From positions 1-15,144 of the forward strand of contig JAHYYI010000037.1 of the NCBI GenBank assembly GCA_019425045.1: DNA of 15,144 nt, in the 5' to 3' direction. The position numbers and the translations under genes are program-made. Positions within the stretch are counted from its first letter, which is position 1. Every line of letters begins with the position of its first letter. This stretch comes from Collinsella sp. (GTDB lineage Bacteria; Actinomycetota; Coriobacteriia; Coriobacteriales; Coriobacteriaceae). This document shows positions 1-7,799 of the stretch, piece by piece. The notes beneath the pieces were generated by a model that was not told where the DNA came from, made no database searches, and saw nothing but the letters and a program-made list of their open reading frames with translations.

Positions 1-1595
1 TCCCACTCAATGGTCGCGGGCGGCTTGGACGTGATGTCGTAGCACACGCGGTTGGCGCCGGGAACCTCGGCAACGATGCGGCCGGAGATGCGGGCCAGCA
101 CGTCGTAGGGCAGCTTGGCCCAGTCGGCGGTCATGGCATCGCTGGACTCGACGGCACGCAGGATAATCGGGCGCTGGTAGGTGCGCTCGTCGCCCATAAC
201 GCCAACGGACTTGATGTCGGGCAGGACCGCAAAATACTGCCAGCAGCTGTGCTCGGAGTTGCGCTCGCCGGTCTGCTCAAACAGACGCTGGTTATAGGCG
301 TCGAGCTCCTCGCGCACGATGGCGTCGGCATTCTTGAGAATCTCGAGCTTCTCCTTGTCGACCGCACCGATGATGCGGATGGCCAGGCCCGGGCCCGGGA
401 AGGGCTGACGGAACACGATGTGACCCGGCAGGCCCAGCGCCAGGCCAAGCGCGCGGACCTCGTCCTTAAAGAAGTGATCGAGCGGCTCGATAAGGTCGAA
501 GTGCACGCCCTCGGGAAACGGAATCAGGTTGTGGTGGCTCTTGATGGTGGCCGTCTTGCCGCCCGTCTTGCGCGCGCCGGACTCGATGATGTCGGGGTAG
601 ATGGTGCCCTGAGCCAGGTACTTGACCGGCTTGCCGTCGCACTCGAGCTGCTGGGCGACCGCGAAGAACTCTTTCCAGAACTGCGTGCCGATGATGCGGC
701 GCTTCTCCTCGGGCTCGGTCACGCCGGCCAGAAGCTCGGCGTAGCGGTCCTCGGCGTGGACGTGGATAAAGTCGACGTCAAACTGCTTGGTGAAGACCTC
801 CTCCACCTGCTCGGGCTCGCCCTTGCGCAGCAGGCCGTGGTTGATGAACACGCAGGTCATCTGCTTGCCCACGGCGCGAGCGCCCAGCGCAGCCACGACG
901 GAGGAGTCGACGCCACCGGACAGGGCCAGAATCACGCGGTCGTCGCCGACCTTCTCGCGGAACTCGGCCGTCATGGTCTCGACCAGGTTGTCCATGCTCC
1001 AGTTGGGCTCCAGGCCGCAGATCTCAAACAGGAAGTTGCTCAGCAGCTGCTGACCGTACTCGGAGTGCTTGACCTCGGGGTGGAACTGCGTGGTGAAAAT
1101 CTTGCGCTCGACGCACTCCATGGCGGCAACCGGGCATACGTCGGTGCTGGCGGTAACGGTAAAGCCCTCGGGCACCTCGGACACGGCGTCGCGATGGCTC
1201 ATCCACACGGTCTGCTCCATGGGCGTGGAGTTAAAGAGCTTGGCGCCGGCAGTGCGCGTAATAGTGGCGCGGCCGTACTCGCCCACCTCGGAGTGCCCGA
1301 CCTTGCCGCCGAGCGTCACGGCCGTGATCTGATGGCCGTAGCAGAAGCCCAGGACGGGAAGGCCCAGGTCAAAGATGGCAGGATCGATGGACGGAGCGTC
1401 CTCGGCGTACACGGAGGCCGGGCCGCCAGAAAGGATGAGCGCAGAGGCGTTCATCTCGCGAATCTCATCGGCCGAGATGTCGCAGGGAACGATCTCGGAA
1501 TACACGTTGAGGTCGCGGACGCGACGGGCAATGAGCTGACCGTACTGCGCACCAAAGTCGAGTACGAGGACCTTTGCGGAAGCCTTTTGATCCAT
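1..1595 (-). CDS. guaA: GMP synthase (glutamine-hydrolysing), 3' end cut by window edge
   Basis: Converts XMP, glutamine and ATP to GMP in the last step of guanine nucleotide synthesis in the cytoplasm. About 531 codons are readable from ATG 1595-1593. The frame is still open at base 1 after ...PPATIEW, so only roughly one residue and the stop are missing. The class I amidotransferase half comes first: nucleophile Cys85 in GFCYGHQI, and His172 and Glu174 in FHPEV. The ATP pyrophosphatase half follows with P-loop SGGVDSS at about 226-232. The C-terminal dimerisation region carries the family's RQPFPGPGLAIR stretch. A purine-rich ribosome binding site (GAGGGGG) lies just upstream of the ATG. 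The gene diverges from ansA. No guanine riboswitch was recognised in its leader. Length and motifs match the family throughout, so the call is secure. Confidence 0.97.
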   Translation of the reverse strand, partial: MDQKASAKVLVLDFGAQYGQLIARRVRDLNVYSEIVPCDISADEIREMNASALILSGGPASVYAEDAPSIDPAIFDLGLPVLGFCYGHQITAVTLGGKVGHSEVGEYGRATITRTAGAKLFNSTPMEQTVWMSHRDAVSEVPEGFTVTASTDVCPVAAMECVERKIFTTQFHPEVKHSEYGQQLLSNFLFEICGLEPNWSMDNLVETMTAEFREKVGDDRVILALSGGVDSSVVAALGARAVGKQMTCVFINHGLLRKGEPEQVEEVFTKQFDVDFIHVHAEDRYAELLAGVTEPEEKRRIIGTQFWKEFFAVAQQLECDGKPVKYLAQGTIYPDIIESGARKTGGKTATIKSHHNLIPFPEGVHFDLIEPLDHFFKDEVRALGLALGLPGHIVFRQPFPGPGLAIRIIGAVDKEKLEILKNADAIVREELDAYNQRLFEQTGERNSEHSCWQYFAVLPDIKSVGVMGDERTYQRPIILRAVESSDAMTADWAKLPYDVLARISGRIVAEVPGANRVCYDITSKPPATIEW

Positions 1596-1670
1596 GGTTT
1601 CCCCCTCTTGTTGGCGGGGAGCCGGTGCCCACCCGCGTGAATGAACGAAAATAACTTCCATAGTGTACAC

Positions 1671-1676
1671 GTTATA
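1671..1676 (-). promoter_or_regulatory. guaA: Candidate -10 box for guaA
   Basis: On the minus strand these bases read TATAAC, a 5/6 match to a -10 hexamer, about 76 bases upstream of the guaA start. A second weaker hexamer, TACACT, lies a few bases downstream. No convincing -35 sits at the right distance, so this rests on one hexamer. Confidence 0.3.
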
Positions 1677-1751
1677 TGGGGTTTCTCGTCCCTCGCAGCC
1701 ATCAGCGCACGGCAAACGCACGACCAGGGCCCCTATTTGACGGCAATTGAA

Positions 1752-1787
1752 GTATTACCAAACGTTACAGATGATGTAATACGTTTG
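1752..1787. promoter_or_regulatory. Interleaved inverted repeats in the guaA-ansA divergent region
   Basis: Two exact 7-bp dyads interlock. GTATTAC (1752-1758) pairs with GTAATAC (1776-1782), and CAAACGT (1759-1765) pairs with ACGTTTG (1781-1787). The right arm overlaps a possible -35 (TTGAAC, 1785-1790). The arrangement resembles a repressor operator placed over the ansA promoter. The regulator is not known. The AAACGT half-site is shared with the palindrome beside the XRE gene at 3148-3171. Confidence 0.5.
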
Positions 1788-1812
1788 AACATTCGACGCC
1801 CTGTGCCACAAT
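1785..1812 (+). promoter_or_regulatory. ansA: Candidate ansA promoter
   Basis: TTGAAC (1785-1790) and CACAAT (1807-1812) are separated by 16 bp and lie about 50 bases ahead of the ansA start. The -35 is a good match, the -10 is 4/6, and the -35 overlaps the dyad at 1752-1787. Assignment is by consensus only. Confidence 0.4.
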
Positions 1813-1863
1813 ACTGCCGAACGACTCCGCCTCTGGGGCGGCAAATACGATAGGAATACCAGC

Positions 1864-2877
1864 ATGAAGCGCATCCTTTTCATCGCCACGGGCGGCACCA
1901 TCGCATCGACCGAGGACGGCAACGGCCTCTCCCCCGCCCTGACCGGTGAGGAGCTCGCCCAGAGCGTCCCCGAGATCTCGGGCCTCTGCGAGCTCGACGT
2001 CGTGCAGCCCATGAACATCGACAGCACCAATATGCGTCCGAGCGACTGGATGCGTATCCGCGACGTCATCGTCGAGGGTTATGCCGACCACGACGGCTTC
2101 GTGATTCTGCACGGCACCGACACCATGAGCTACACCGCGGCAGCGCTTTCCTATCTGATTCAGGACAGCCCCAAGCCCATCGTACTCACCGGCTCGCAAA
2201 AGCCCATGGGCAATCCCTTTACCGACGCCAAGCTCAACCTGTACCAGAGCCTGCTCTATGCGCTCGACGAGCATTCGCACGACGTCTCGATTGTCTTTGG
2301 CGGCGTAGCCATTACCGGCACGCGCGCCCGCAAGCAGCGCACCATGAGCTTTAACGCGTTCATTAGCGTCAACTATCCGCCCATCGCCTATATCCGCAAT
2401 GACCGCATCGTACGCAACGGGCTTCACGGCACGCATCAAGGCGAAAACCCGGTGCGTTTCTACGACAGCATCGACCCGCGCGTATTTGTACTCAAGCTCA
2501 CGCCCGGCGTGAACCCAGGCATTCTGGACGCCCTTGCCGATAGCTACGACGCTGTAATCCTTGAGACCTTTGGCATTGGCGGTATCCCCGAGTTTGGTGA
2601 GTCCGGCGAGTCGTTCCAAGAGGCAATTTTCCGCTGGGTCGATTCGGGCCGCACCGTCGTTATGACCACACAGGTCCCCGAAGAGGGCCTTGACCTGGGT
2701 GTTTATGAGGTCGGCCGTGCCTACGCCGATCATCCGGGCATTTTGCGCGGCGACGACATGACCACCGAGACGCTCGTGGCCAAAACCATGTGGGCGCTCG
2801 GCCAATCACGTGATGCGGCCGAGATTCAGCGCCTGTTCTACAGTCAAGTCAACCACGACCGCATCCCGATGGCGTAA
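1864..2877 (+). CDS. ansA: L-asparaginase, bacterial type I (cytoplasmic) family
   Basis: Hydrolyses L-asparagine to aspartate and ammonia. The 337-aa protein has no signal peptide, as expected for the AnsA-like cytoplasmic enzyme rather than the secreted AnsB type. The N-terminal catalytic loop ATGGTIAS places the nucleophile at Thr12. The second signature, HGTDT at 83-87, supplies Thr85 and Asp86. Lys157 in the RARKQRT stretch fits the family's active-site lysine. The length is typical. An AGGA ribosome binding site lies 8 bases before the ATG. The gene is divergent from guaA and convergent with the XRE gene, 22 bp beyond its stop, so it is probably monocistronic. Assignment to the family is secure; substrate preference (Asn versus Gln) is inferred. 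Confidence 0.95.
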   Translation: MKRILFIATGGTIASTEDGNGLSPALTGEELAQSVPEISGLCELDVVQPMNIDSTNMRPSDWMRIRDVIVEGYADHDGFVILHGTDTMSYTAAALSYLIQDSPKPIVLTGSQKPMGNPFTDAKLNLYQSLLYALDEHSHDVSIVFGGVAITGTRARKQRTMSFNAFISVNYPPIAYIRNDRIVRNGLHGTHQGENPVRFYDSIDPRVFVLKLTPGVNPGILDALADSYDAVILETFGIGGIPEFGESGESFQEAIFRWVDSGRTVVMTTQVPEEGLDLGVYEVGRAYADHPGILRGDDMTTETLVAKTMWALGQSRDAAEIQRLFYSQVNHDRIPMA

Positions 2878-2899
2878 TTCAGTTGTCGACGGGTATCCC

Positions 2900-3118
2900 C
2901 TATTCGATATCCTCGAGAAGCTCTGACACCGTCATGCCGAGTGCGGGCGCGATCTTAAATAGAACCTTGAGCGTGAAATTTGCCGTCCCATCTTCGATTC
3001 GGTCGAGGTAGGGTCGGCTGATTCCTGTCGCCACACAAAAATCAACCTTGGAGATACCAAGGTCTCTGCGTGTCTCTTCGACCCGCCTGCCAAGAATCTG
3101 TTTCGCACGTTCGTCCAT
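2900..3118 (-). CDS. Small XRE-family helix-turn-helix regulator
   Basis: This 72-aa protein consists almost entirely of one Cro/CI-type HTH domain. The core runs from about residue 20 to 66, with the recognition-helix region GISRPYLDRIEDG and the C-terminal end LGMTVSELLE. There is no sensor or dimerisation extension. No clear Shine-Dalgarno precedes ATG 3118; this start was kept because it begins the conserved domain with a normal short lead. A perfect 24-bp palindrome lies 30 bp upstream in the spacer shared with a divergent gene, which suggests autoregulation and control of that neighbour. Its physiological role is not known. A toxin-antitoxin antitoxin role is possible but unsupported. 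Confidence 0.9.
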   Translation of the reverse strand: MDERAKQILGRRVEETRRDLGISKVDFCVATGISRPYLDRIEDGTANFTLKVLFKIAPALGMTVSELLEDIE

Positions 3119-3147
3119 GCAGCCGAGTTTGAAATGGAGCCGAACAT

Positions 3148-3171
3148 AAACGTAAACTATAGTTTACGTTT
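3148..3171. promoter_or_regulatory. Perfect 24-bp palindrome, likely XRE operator
   Basis: The half-site AAACGTAAACTA is followed at once by its exact reverse complement, giving 12 matched pairs with no loop. It is centred between 3159 and 3160 in the 76-bp divergent spacer. The centre contains TATAGT on both strands, a plausible -10 for each divergent gene, so a bound dimer would block both. The palindrome is seen directly; binding by the adjacent XRE protein is inferred. Confidence 0.75.
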
Positions 3172-3194
3172 TGCCGAATACACAGGAGTTTTCT

Positions 3195-3584
3195 ATGTCG
3201 GGTTCTTCGGTCCGCACGTACCGAGCCACGCTTCGCACAAACAGCGCATCGCCCAAGCTCGTCGTCGTTGAAGCAGAATGTCTTTCGACCGATGAGCGCA
3301 CAGCATTTGCATTGCTATCAAGTCGCGTCGCCGCCGTTCTGGTCCCTTGCCCGGCGCAAGGTGAACTTGCCATCCAATGCCAAACGCATAGCTGCTCGCT
3401 CAATCAGGCTGCCGTAATCGCAACCAGCCAGCGTGGCCTGCCGCTCCTTTTAGAAGCCGGCGTTGCACTCGCCCTTCGCGGCGCCGGATACGAAAACGAG
3501 GCTGCCGCCGACATGGTCTTTAAACCACGATCGAGCGGCGGCCTCGCAGCAGCCATCGAATATGCTTGCAGGCTCGTTGCCTAA
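3195..3584 (+). CDS. Unrecognised 129-aa protein divergent from the XRE gene
   Basis: I do not recognise this protein. The frame is open from a TTG at 3171, but ATG 3195 has a good AGGAG ribosome binding site (3184-3188) six bases upstream, so that start is preferred. The sequence is mostly small and aliphatic residues. It has a few Cys (ECL, PCP, QCQ, SCS, ACR) and a Leu/Ala-rich stretch near residues 84-98, and no clear signal peptide or transmembrane span. It shares the palindromic operator at 3148-3171 with the XRE regulator and ends 9 bp from the convergent DUF1648-like gene. Base composition resembles its neighbours. The ribosome binding site and operator support a real gene; function is unknown. 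Confidence 0.7.
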   Translation: MSGSSVRTYRATLRTNSASPKLVVVEAECLSTDERTAFALLSSRVAAVLVPCPAQGELAIQCQTHSCSLNQAAVIATSQRGLPLLLEAGVALALRGAGYENEAAADMVFKPRSSGGLAAAIEYACRLVA

Positions 3585-3593
3585 AGGCGCAAG

Positions 3594-3977
3594 CTAAAAG
3601 CCCAGGCCAAAGCCCATACCGGTAATCGCCGAATACATAAAGTAGACGTTGATCACGTTGAGGAACACACCCGTGATGCAACCGTTACGCAGATAGCGCT
3701 CGCACACGATGCGCGCCATGGCGGCGGAGTCATCATTGTTCTTTGCCTGGCGTCCCGCCGTAAAGTACGTCGCCACGCTCAGCAGCAAGTTGAGCACCGG
3801 CAGCGCCAGCAACTCGTAGCTCTTGCCCCAGCGCGTCGCCTCGCCGGCGGCATTAAACTTTGTTGCAACCTCGGGACCAATGTTGGGGATAACACACGCT
3901 GCGACCACCAGCGGAATCACCGCAAGTACGAGCAGCGCAATACCCATGTAGCCAGCTTTTTTGCCATATTTAAACAT
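3594..3977 (-). CDS. DUF1648-like membrane protein
   Basis: A 127-aa integral membrane protein with three predicted hydrophobic spans at about residues 10-31, 55-74 and 101-120. Between the first two is IPNIGPEVATKFNAAGEA and then RWGK. This fits the DUF1648 signature of a Pro-rich turn, a [H/K]FN motif, G-x-x-x-RW and a following Lys. DUF1648 domains occur in SdpI-like and other small membrane proteins with no settled general function. The start codon lies 11 bp after the ychF stop, with AAGGA formed from the TAA stop region, so it is probably co-transcribed with ychF. The neighbouring GTPase gives no clear hint of its role. Confidence 0.82.
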   Translation of the reverse strand: MFKYGKKAGYMGIALLVLAVIPLVVAACVIPNIGPEVATKFNAAGEATRWGKSYELLALPVLNLLLSVATYFTAGRQAKNNDDSAAMARIVCERYLRNGCITGVFLNVINVYFMYSAITGMGFGLGF

Positions 3978-3988
3978 ATGCGTCGTCC

Positions 3989-5065
<1,077 letters not shown>

Positions 5066-5102
5066 GACAGCTCCTTTTGGTACAGGTACTTCAAACTTCA
5101 TA

Positions 5103-5108
5103 AGTATA
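5103..5108 (-). promoter_or_regulatory. ychF: Candidate -10 box for ychF
   Basis: On the minus strand the bases read TATACT (5/6 match), directly after the GC-rich hairpin and about 38 bases before the GTG start. The -35 region falls inside the hairpin and is not recognisable, so confidence is modest. Confidence 0.35.
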
Positions 5109-5152
5109 GCGCCGCCGCAGCATCCGGGCGAATCCGGACACCACGGCGGCGC
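5109..5152 (-). terminator. GC-rich hairpin between the iron-sulfur gene and ychF
   Basis: GCGCCGCCG (5109-5117) and CGGCGGCGC (5144-5152) form a perfect 9-bp stem. An inner TCCGG/CCGGA pairing is also possible. It starts 28 bp beyond the iron-sulfur gene stop. The downstream side on the minus strand lacks a U tract (TATACTTATG), so it may be a weak or factor-assisted terminator, or simply an mRNA-end structure. Confidence 0.45.
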
Positions 5153-5179
5153 AAATGAAGCAGAGATTGGGGTCGCCGA

Positions 5180-6433
5180 CTAGTCTGCGAGCTTTTCCAC
5201 CTGGTCGAGCATCTTGTCGAGCTTGGCCTTTGCCTCGGCCTTGACCTTCTCGGCCTCCTCGTGGGCCTTGGCCTTCTGAGCGGCCTTTTCCTCGGCCTCG
5301 GGATCGACGACGACCAGATTGGACGCATCGTGTTCGACCAGCTTGAGCGCATGTTCGGGACAAACCTTGACGCAGGCTCCGCAACCCAAACAATACGTGG
5401 ACTCCAGTGCAAAGCGACCGCTTCCCACCAGGTCACAGGCAGATGTGGGGCACGCATTGACGCACTCGCCGCACGACGTGCACTTGTCAAAATCGCACTC
5501 CGGCGTACTCACCTGCATGTTTTGGGCAAGCTCGGGGTGGTTTTGCAGCGTTGAGAGCACCAGCTGTCGACCGTGCGTGAGCGAACGGCGACGCTTGGTC
5601 GTCGTGGTGCCGCACATGGTGTTGAGCGTACGCTCCAGCTGGGTAATCTGATGGCGATGAGCCTTGAGCTTCTGCGTCACCGAGGCGAGCGCCGCCGTCG
5701 CCGGATTGAGCTTGGTCACGGTCAAGCCCGTCGTGCGGGCGATCTTTTCCATGTACTCCTTGCGCTCGTACTCGCGGCGCTTATGACATTTGAGGCTCTT
5801 TGGGTCGACCTCCAGGCCCATGCCCGTACCGGCCCACTCCTCGGCGGTAGCGATGGCCTCGCCCAGAATGTCCTCACCGCCGGTGTTGCGGCATTTATCG
5901 CACACGCCCAACGGCAGGTACACACTCACGTTGGGATAGTCCGCCAGTACCGAGAACCAGGTCTCGGCCGTAATATCGCCCACGCAGGCAACGACGACCT
6001 CGTTCTCGCGCGGCATGCGCTTAAGGGCGCGCGTGCAGGTGACGTAGGCGGTCTCGTGGCTCGTAGCTGCCGAGACAATGTCGTCATACAGGTTTTTGGG
6101 CGCCAAGCGCGGCGAGATGATCGCCTCGGTCGGGCAGGCGGCAGCGCACAGGCCGCACTTGCGGCAGGTATCGAGGATCTCGATAGCGTCTTCCTCGACC
6201 TCGATAGCGTTGACCGGGCACACATCCATGCACGCGGTGCAACCGCTCTTTTCGTTTTTGCAGGTCAAGCACGGAATGGTATTGCCGCGCGGACGCTCCT
6301 TGTAGTCGGCAGGATTCCACTGGGGCGCCGACGGATCGAGTGCGTCGGTCACACCGCCAAGCGGGTTTTTAAGAAAGTCGAAACCCTTGCTGATCTCGAT
6401 AATGTCATCAAACAGATCGTGTTCCTGCGCCAT
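5180..6433 (-). CDS. Four-cluster 4Fe-4S ferredoxin-like protein
   Basis: A 417-aa soluble protein with two pairs of ferredoxin-type motifs. The N-terminal pair has C65-x2-C68-x3-C72 preceded by CLTC (55, 58), and then C90/93/96/100. The C-terminal pair has C318/321/324/328 and C348/351/354/358. The middle domain (about 110-220) has more cysteines, including ACVGDI and GVCDKCRNTGG, reminiscent of redox partner subunits such as MvhD-like proteins, though I cannot assign it. The last 35 residues are Ala/Lys/Glu-rich and probably form a helix or coiled coil. There is no signal peptide or membrane span, so it probably acts as a cytoplasmic electron carrier or subunit. ATG 6433 is chosen because GGGAGG lies upstream; the frame opens ten codons earlier. 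The redox partner is not in the window. Confidence 0.85.
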   Translation of the reverse strand: MAQEHDLFDDIIEISKGFDFLKNPLGGVTDALDPSAPQWNPADYKERPRGNTIPCLTCKNEKSGCTACMDVCPVNAIEVEEDAIEILDTCRKCGLCAAACPTEAIISPRLAPKNLYDDIVSAATSHETAYVTCTRALKRMPRENEVVVACVGDITAETWFSVLADYPNVSVYLPLGVCDKCRNTGGEDILGEAIATAEEWAGTGMGLEVDPKSLKCHKRREYERKEYMEKIARTTGLTVTKLNPATAALASVTQKLKAHRHQITQLERTLNTMCGTTTTKRRRSLTHGRQLVLSTLQNHPELAQNMQVSTPECDFDKCTSCGECVNACPTSACDLVGSGRFALESTYCLGCGACVKVCPEHALKLVEHDASNLVVVDPEAEEKAAQKAKAHEEAEKVKAEAKAKLDKMLDQVEKLAD

Positions 6434-6584
6434 GCGCGGCCCCTCCCTGAGCAGTGCAAACAAGCAAGAGATAATGATACGCTATCGGCCCACGCCTCGG
6501 GCAAATTACATGCGGCGCATCTTTGCGGCAAATAGCTTATGGCCTATCGTCGCCTCGATTGCACAAGGTCAATCAAGTGCCAAG

Positions 6585-7652
6585 CTATGCCTCGCGCATG
6601 AGCTGCACGAGCTTTTGTTTGGTCACCTTGGCCTGCTCGTTGGCCATGTCACGCTCGTTCTTAAAAGTTGCGTCCGCAACGCTCAGCAAATCGGCATCGG
6701 AAATCTCGCCAAGACCCAGCTCCTCGAGCGTCGTCGGCAGACCGACGCGCTGGCAAAACTCGAGCACCTGATCAAGCTCGGGCGCGCGCTCCAGGCGCAG
6801 CTGCACCACCAGGCCAAATGCCACGGCTTCGCCATGCATGGCCTTGCACTCGGGCAGGATCGTCAGACCGTTGGCGATGGCATGCGCCAACGCCAAGCCA
6901 CCGCTCTCAAAACCGACGCCCGAGAGCAGAATATTGCACTCGATCAGACGCTCAACCGCCGGCGATGTACGGCCCTTTTTGAGATCGCGCTTGGCAGCGG
7001 CACCGCACTCCATGAGCGTGTCGTAGCAGGAACGTGCCGCGACCAGGGCCAAGTGCCCCGGCGCGCCACCGTGCTCGTTGGCGCCGTGCGCCGCAGCGCA
7101 CGAACGCGCTTCGAAGTACGTTGCCAGCGCATCGCCCATACCAGCAACCGTCATACGCAGTGGGGCCGCCGCGACCACGTTGGTATCGACCACGACCAGG
7201 TCTGGATTCTTCTCGAGCATCAGGTAACGGTCGAACGACCCATCCTCGTGGTACAGCACCGAAATCGCGCTGCACGGACCGTCCATCGAGGCCGCCGTGG
7301 GGCATACGCACAACGGCAACTCGGCATAAAACGCAACGGCCTTGGCGATATCGAGCATCTTGCCGCCGCCAATACCCACCACCATGTCGCAATACTCAGC
7401 CTGGGCTTCCTTAGCCATTTTTACAACAGCCTCTTCCGTACACGGACCGTCATAAATCTTAAAGAACGGCTCACTCAGATCGTCGTCCAGAAATCCATCG
7501 ACAATCTGCCTGCACAGCCGATCCTCGGTGCCCTGGTCAAACAAGACATAGGCAGCGCAGCCCAACCATGACAAATACCTGCCCTGACGCGAAAGTTCGC
7601 CCGGCCCCTGAACATACCGGCCGGGACCGCCATAAACCATAGGAAGCGCCAT
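6585..7652 (-). CDS. GldA-like glycerol dehydrogenase family enzyme (copy 1)
   Basis: A 355-aa member of the iron/zinc-containing alcohol dehydrogenase superfamily, glycerol dehydrogenase branch. NAD(P)-binding motif GIGGGKMLD is at 93-101. Metal ligands by position are Asp174 (GMGDALATYFEA), His257 (LALAHAI) and His273 (KAMHGEAVAFG), all present, so the enzyme should be active. It is a clear paralogue of the next gene upstream (7800-8900). It differs near the substrate pocket: AASMDGPCSA replaces the usual IASTDAPCSA. It also has many cysteines (for example 32, 47, 71, 88, 115, 117). ATG 7652 aligns with the start of its paralogue; the ribosome binding site is weak (GGGCGG, about 10 bases away). 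The substrate may be glycerol or another small polyol or ketone. The space before it is mostly repeat, so its promoter is unclear. Confidence 0.9.
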   Translation of the reverse strand: MALPMVYGGPGRYVQGPGELSRQGRYLSWLGCAAYVLFDQGTEDRLCRQIVDGFLDDDLSEPFFKIYDGPCTEEAVVKMAKEAQAEYCDMVVGIGGGKMLDIAKAVAFYAELPLCVCPTAASMDGPCSAISVLYHEDGSFDRYLMLEKNPDLVVVDTNVVAAAPLRMTVAGMGDALATYFEARSCAAAHGANEHGGAPGHLALVAARSCYDTLMECGAAAKRDLKKGRTSPAVERLIECNILLSGVGFESGGLALAHAIANGLTILPECKAMHGEAVAFGLVVQLRLERAPELDQVLEFCQRVGLPTTLEELGLGEISDADLLSVADATFKNERDMANEQAKVTKQKLVQLMREA

Positions 7653-7682
7653 ACGAGAATCCGCCCTTCATCAAACAACGAT

Positions 7683-7747
7683 TGGTGCAAAGTAACCTGA
7701 CCCCTTTGCACCAACTTGGTGCGATGGGGTCAGGTTAGTTTGCACCA
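7683..7747. repeat. 65-bp near-perfect palindrome made of two inverted REP-like units
   Basis: Pairing base i with base 66-i leaves only three imperfect positions over 32 pairs, around a single central C at 7715. It is itself two head-to-head hairpin units of about 31 bp. On the minus strand (7713-7683) TGGTGC, then AAAGGGGTCAGGTTACTTT, then GCACCA. On the plus strand (7717-7747) the partner has a diverged left arm (GCGATGGGGTCAGGTTAG). The same core recurs at 15059-15091. This architecture resembles REP/BIME elements mobilised by RAYT transposases. No transposase is in the window. Confidence 0.8.
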
Positions 7748-7751
7748 TAGC

Positions 7752-7787
7752 AAAAAGGGGCAAAGCCATCTGTTGGCTTTGCCCCTT
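7752..7787 (-). terminator. Intrinsic terminator of the 7800-8900 dehydrogenase
   Basis: A 13-bp stem, AAGGGGCAAAGCC (7755-7767) with GGCTTTGCCCCTT (7775-7787), has a 7-base loop. Read on the minus strand it is followed by TTTTTG, a short U tract. It starts 12 bp after the stop of copy 2. Confidence 0.88.
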
Positions 7788-7799
7788 CCTTAGCTTGAT

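Noticed and set aside
249..1640. 463-codon plus-strand open frame opposite guaA
   Set aside because: It lies wholly antisense to a guaA frame whose motifs are complete. High GC and codon bias produce long antisense frames, and the residue mix (Leu/Gly/Ala/His/Asp-rich) is typical of such shadows.
1596..1863. Guanine riboswitch ahead of guaA
   Set aside because: No purine aptamer arrangement could be found on the minus strand; only a short leader and the dyads at 1752-1787 are visible.
1765..2805. 346-codon minus-strand open frame opposite ansA
   Set aside because: Antisense shadow of a well-supported asparaginase; its translation has the same Gly/Ala/Val/His bias and no domain.
5066..5101. 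ATG 5101 as the ychF start
   Set aside because: It would add 12 residues absent from the family, and the added codons contain the AAGGAG site that serves the GTG at 5065.
7683..7747. The 65-bp palindrome as an intrinsic terminator
   Set aside because: Neither side has a U tract, a proper terminator for copy 2 already lies at 7752-7787, and the core recurs elsewhere in a different context, which fits a dispersed repeat better.
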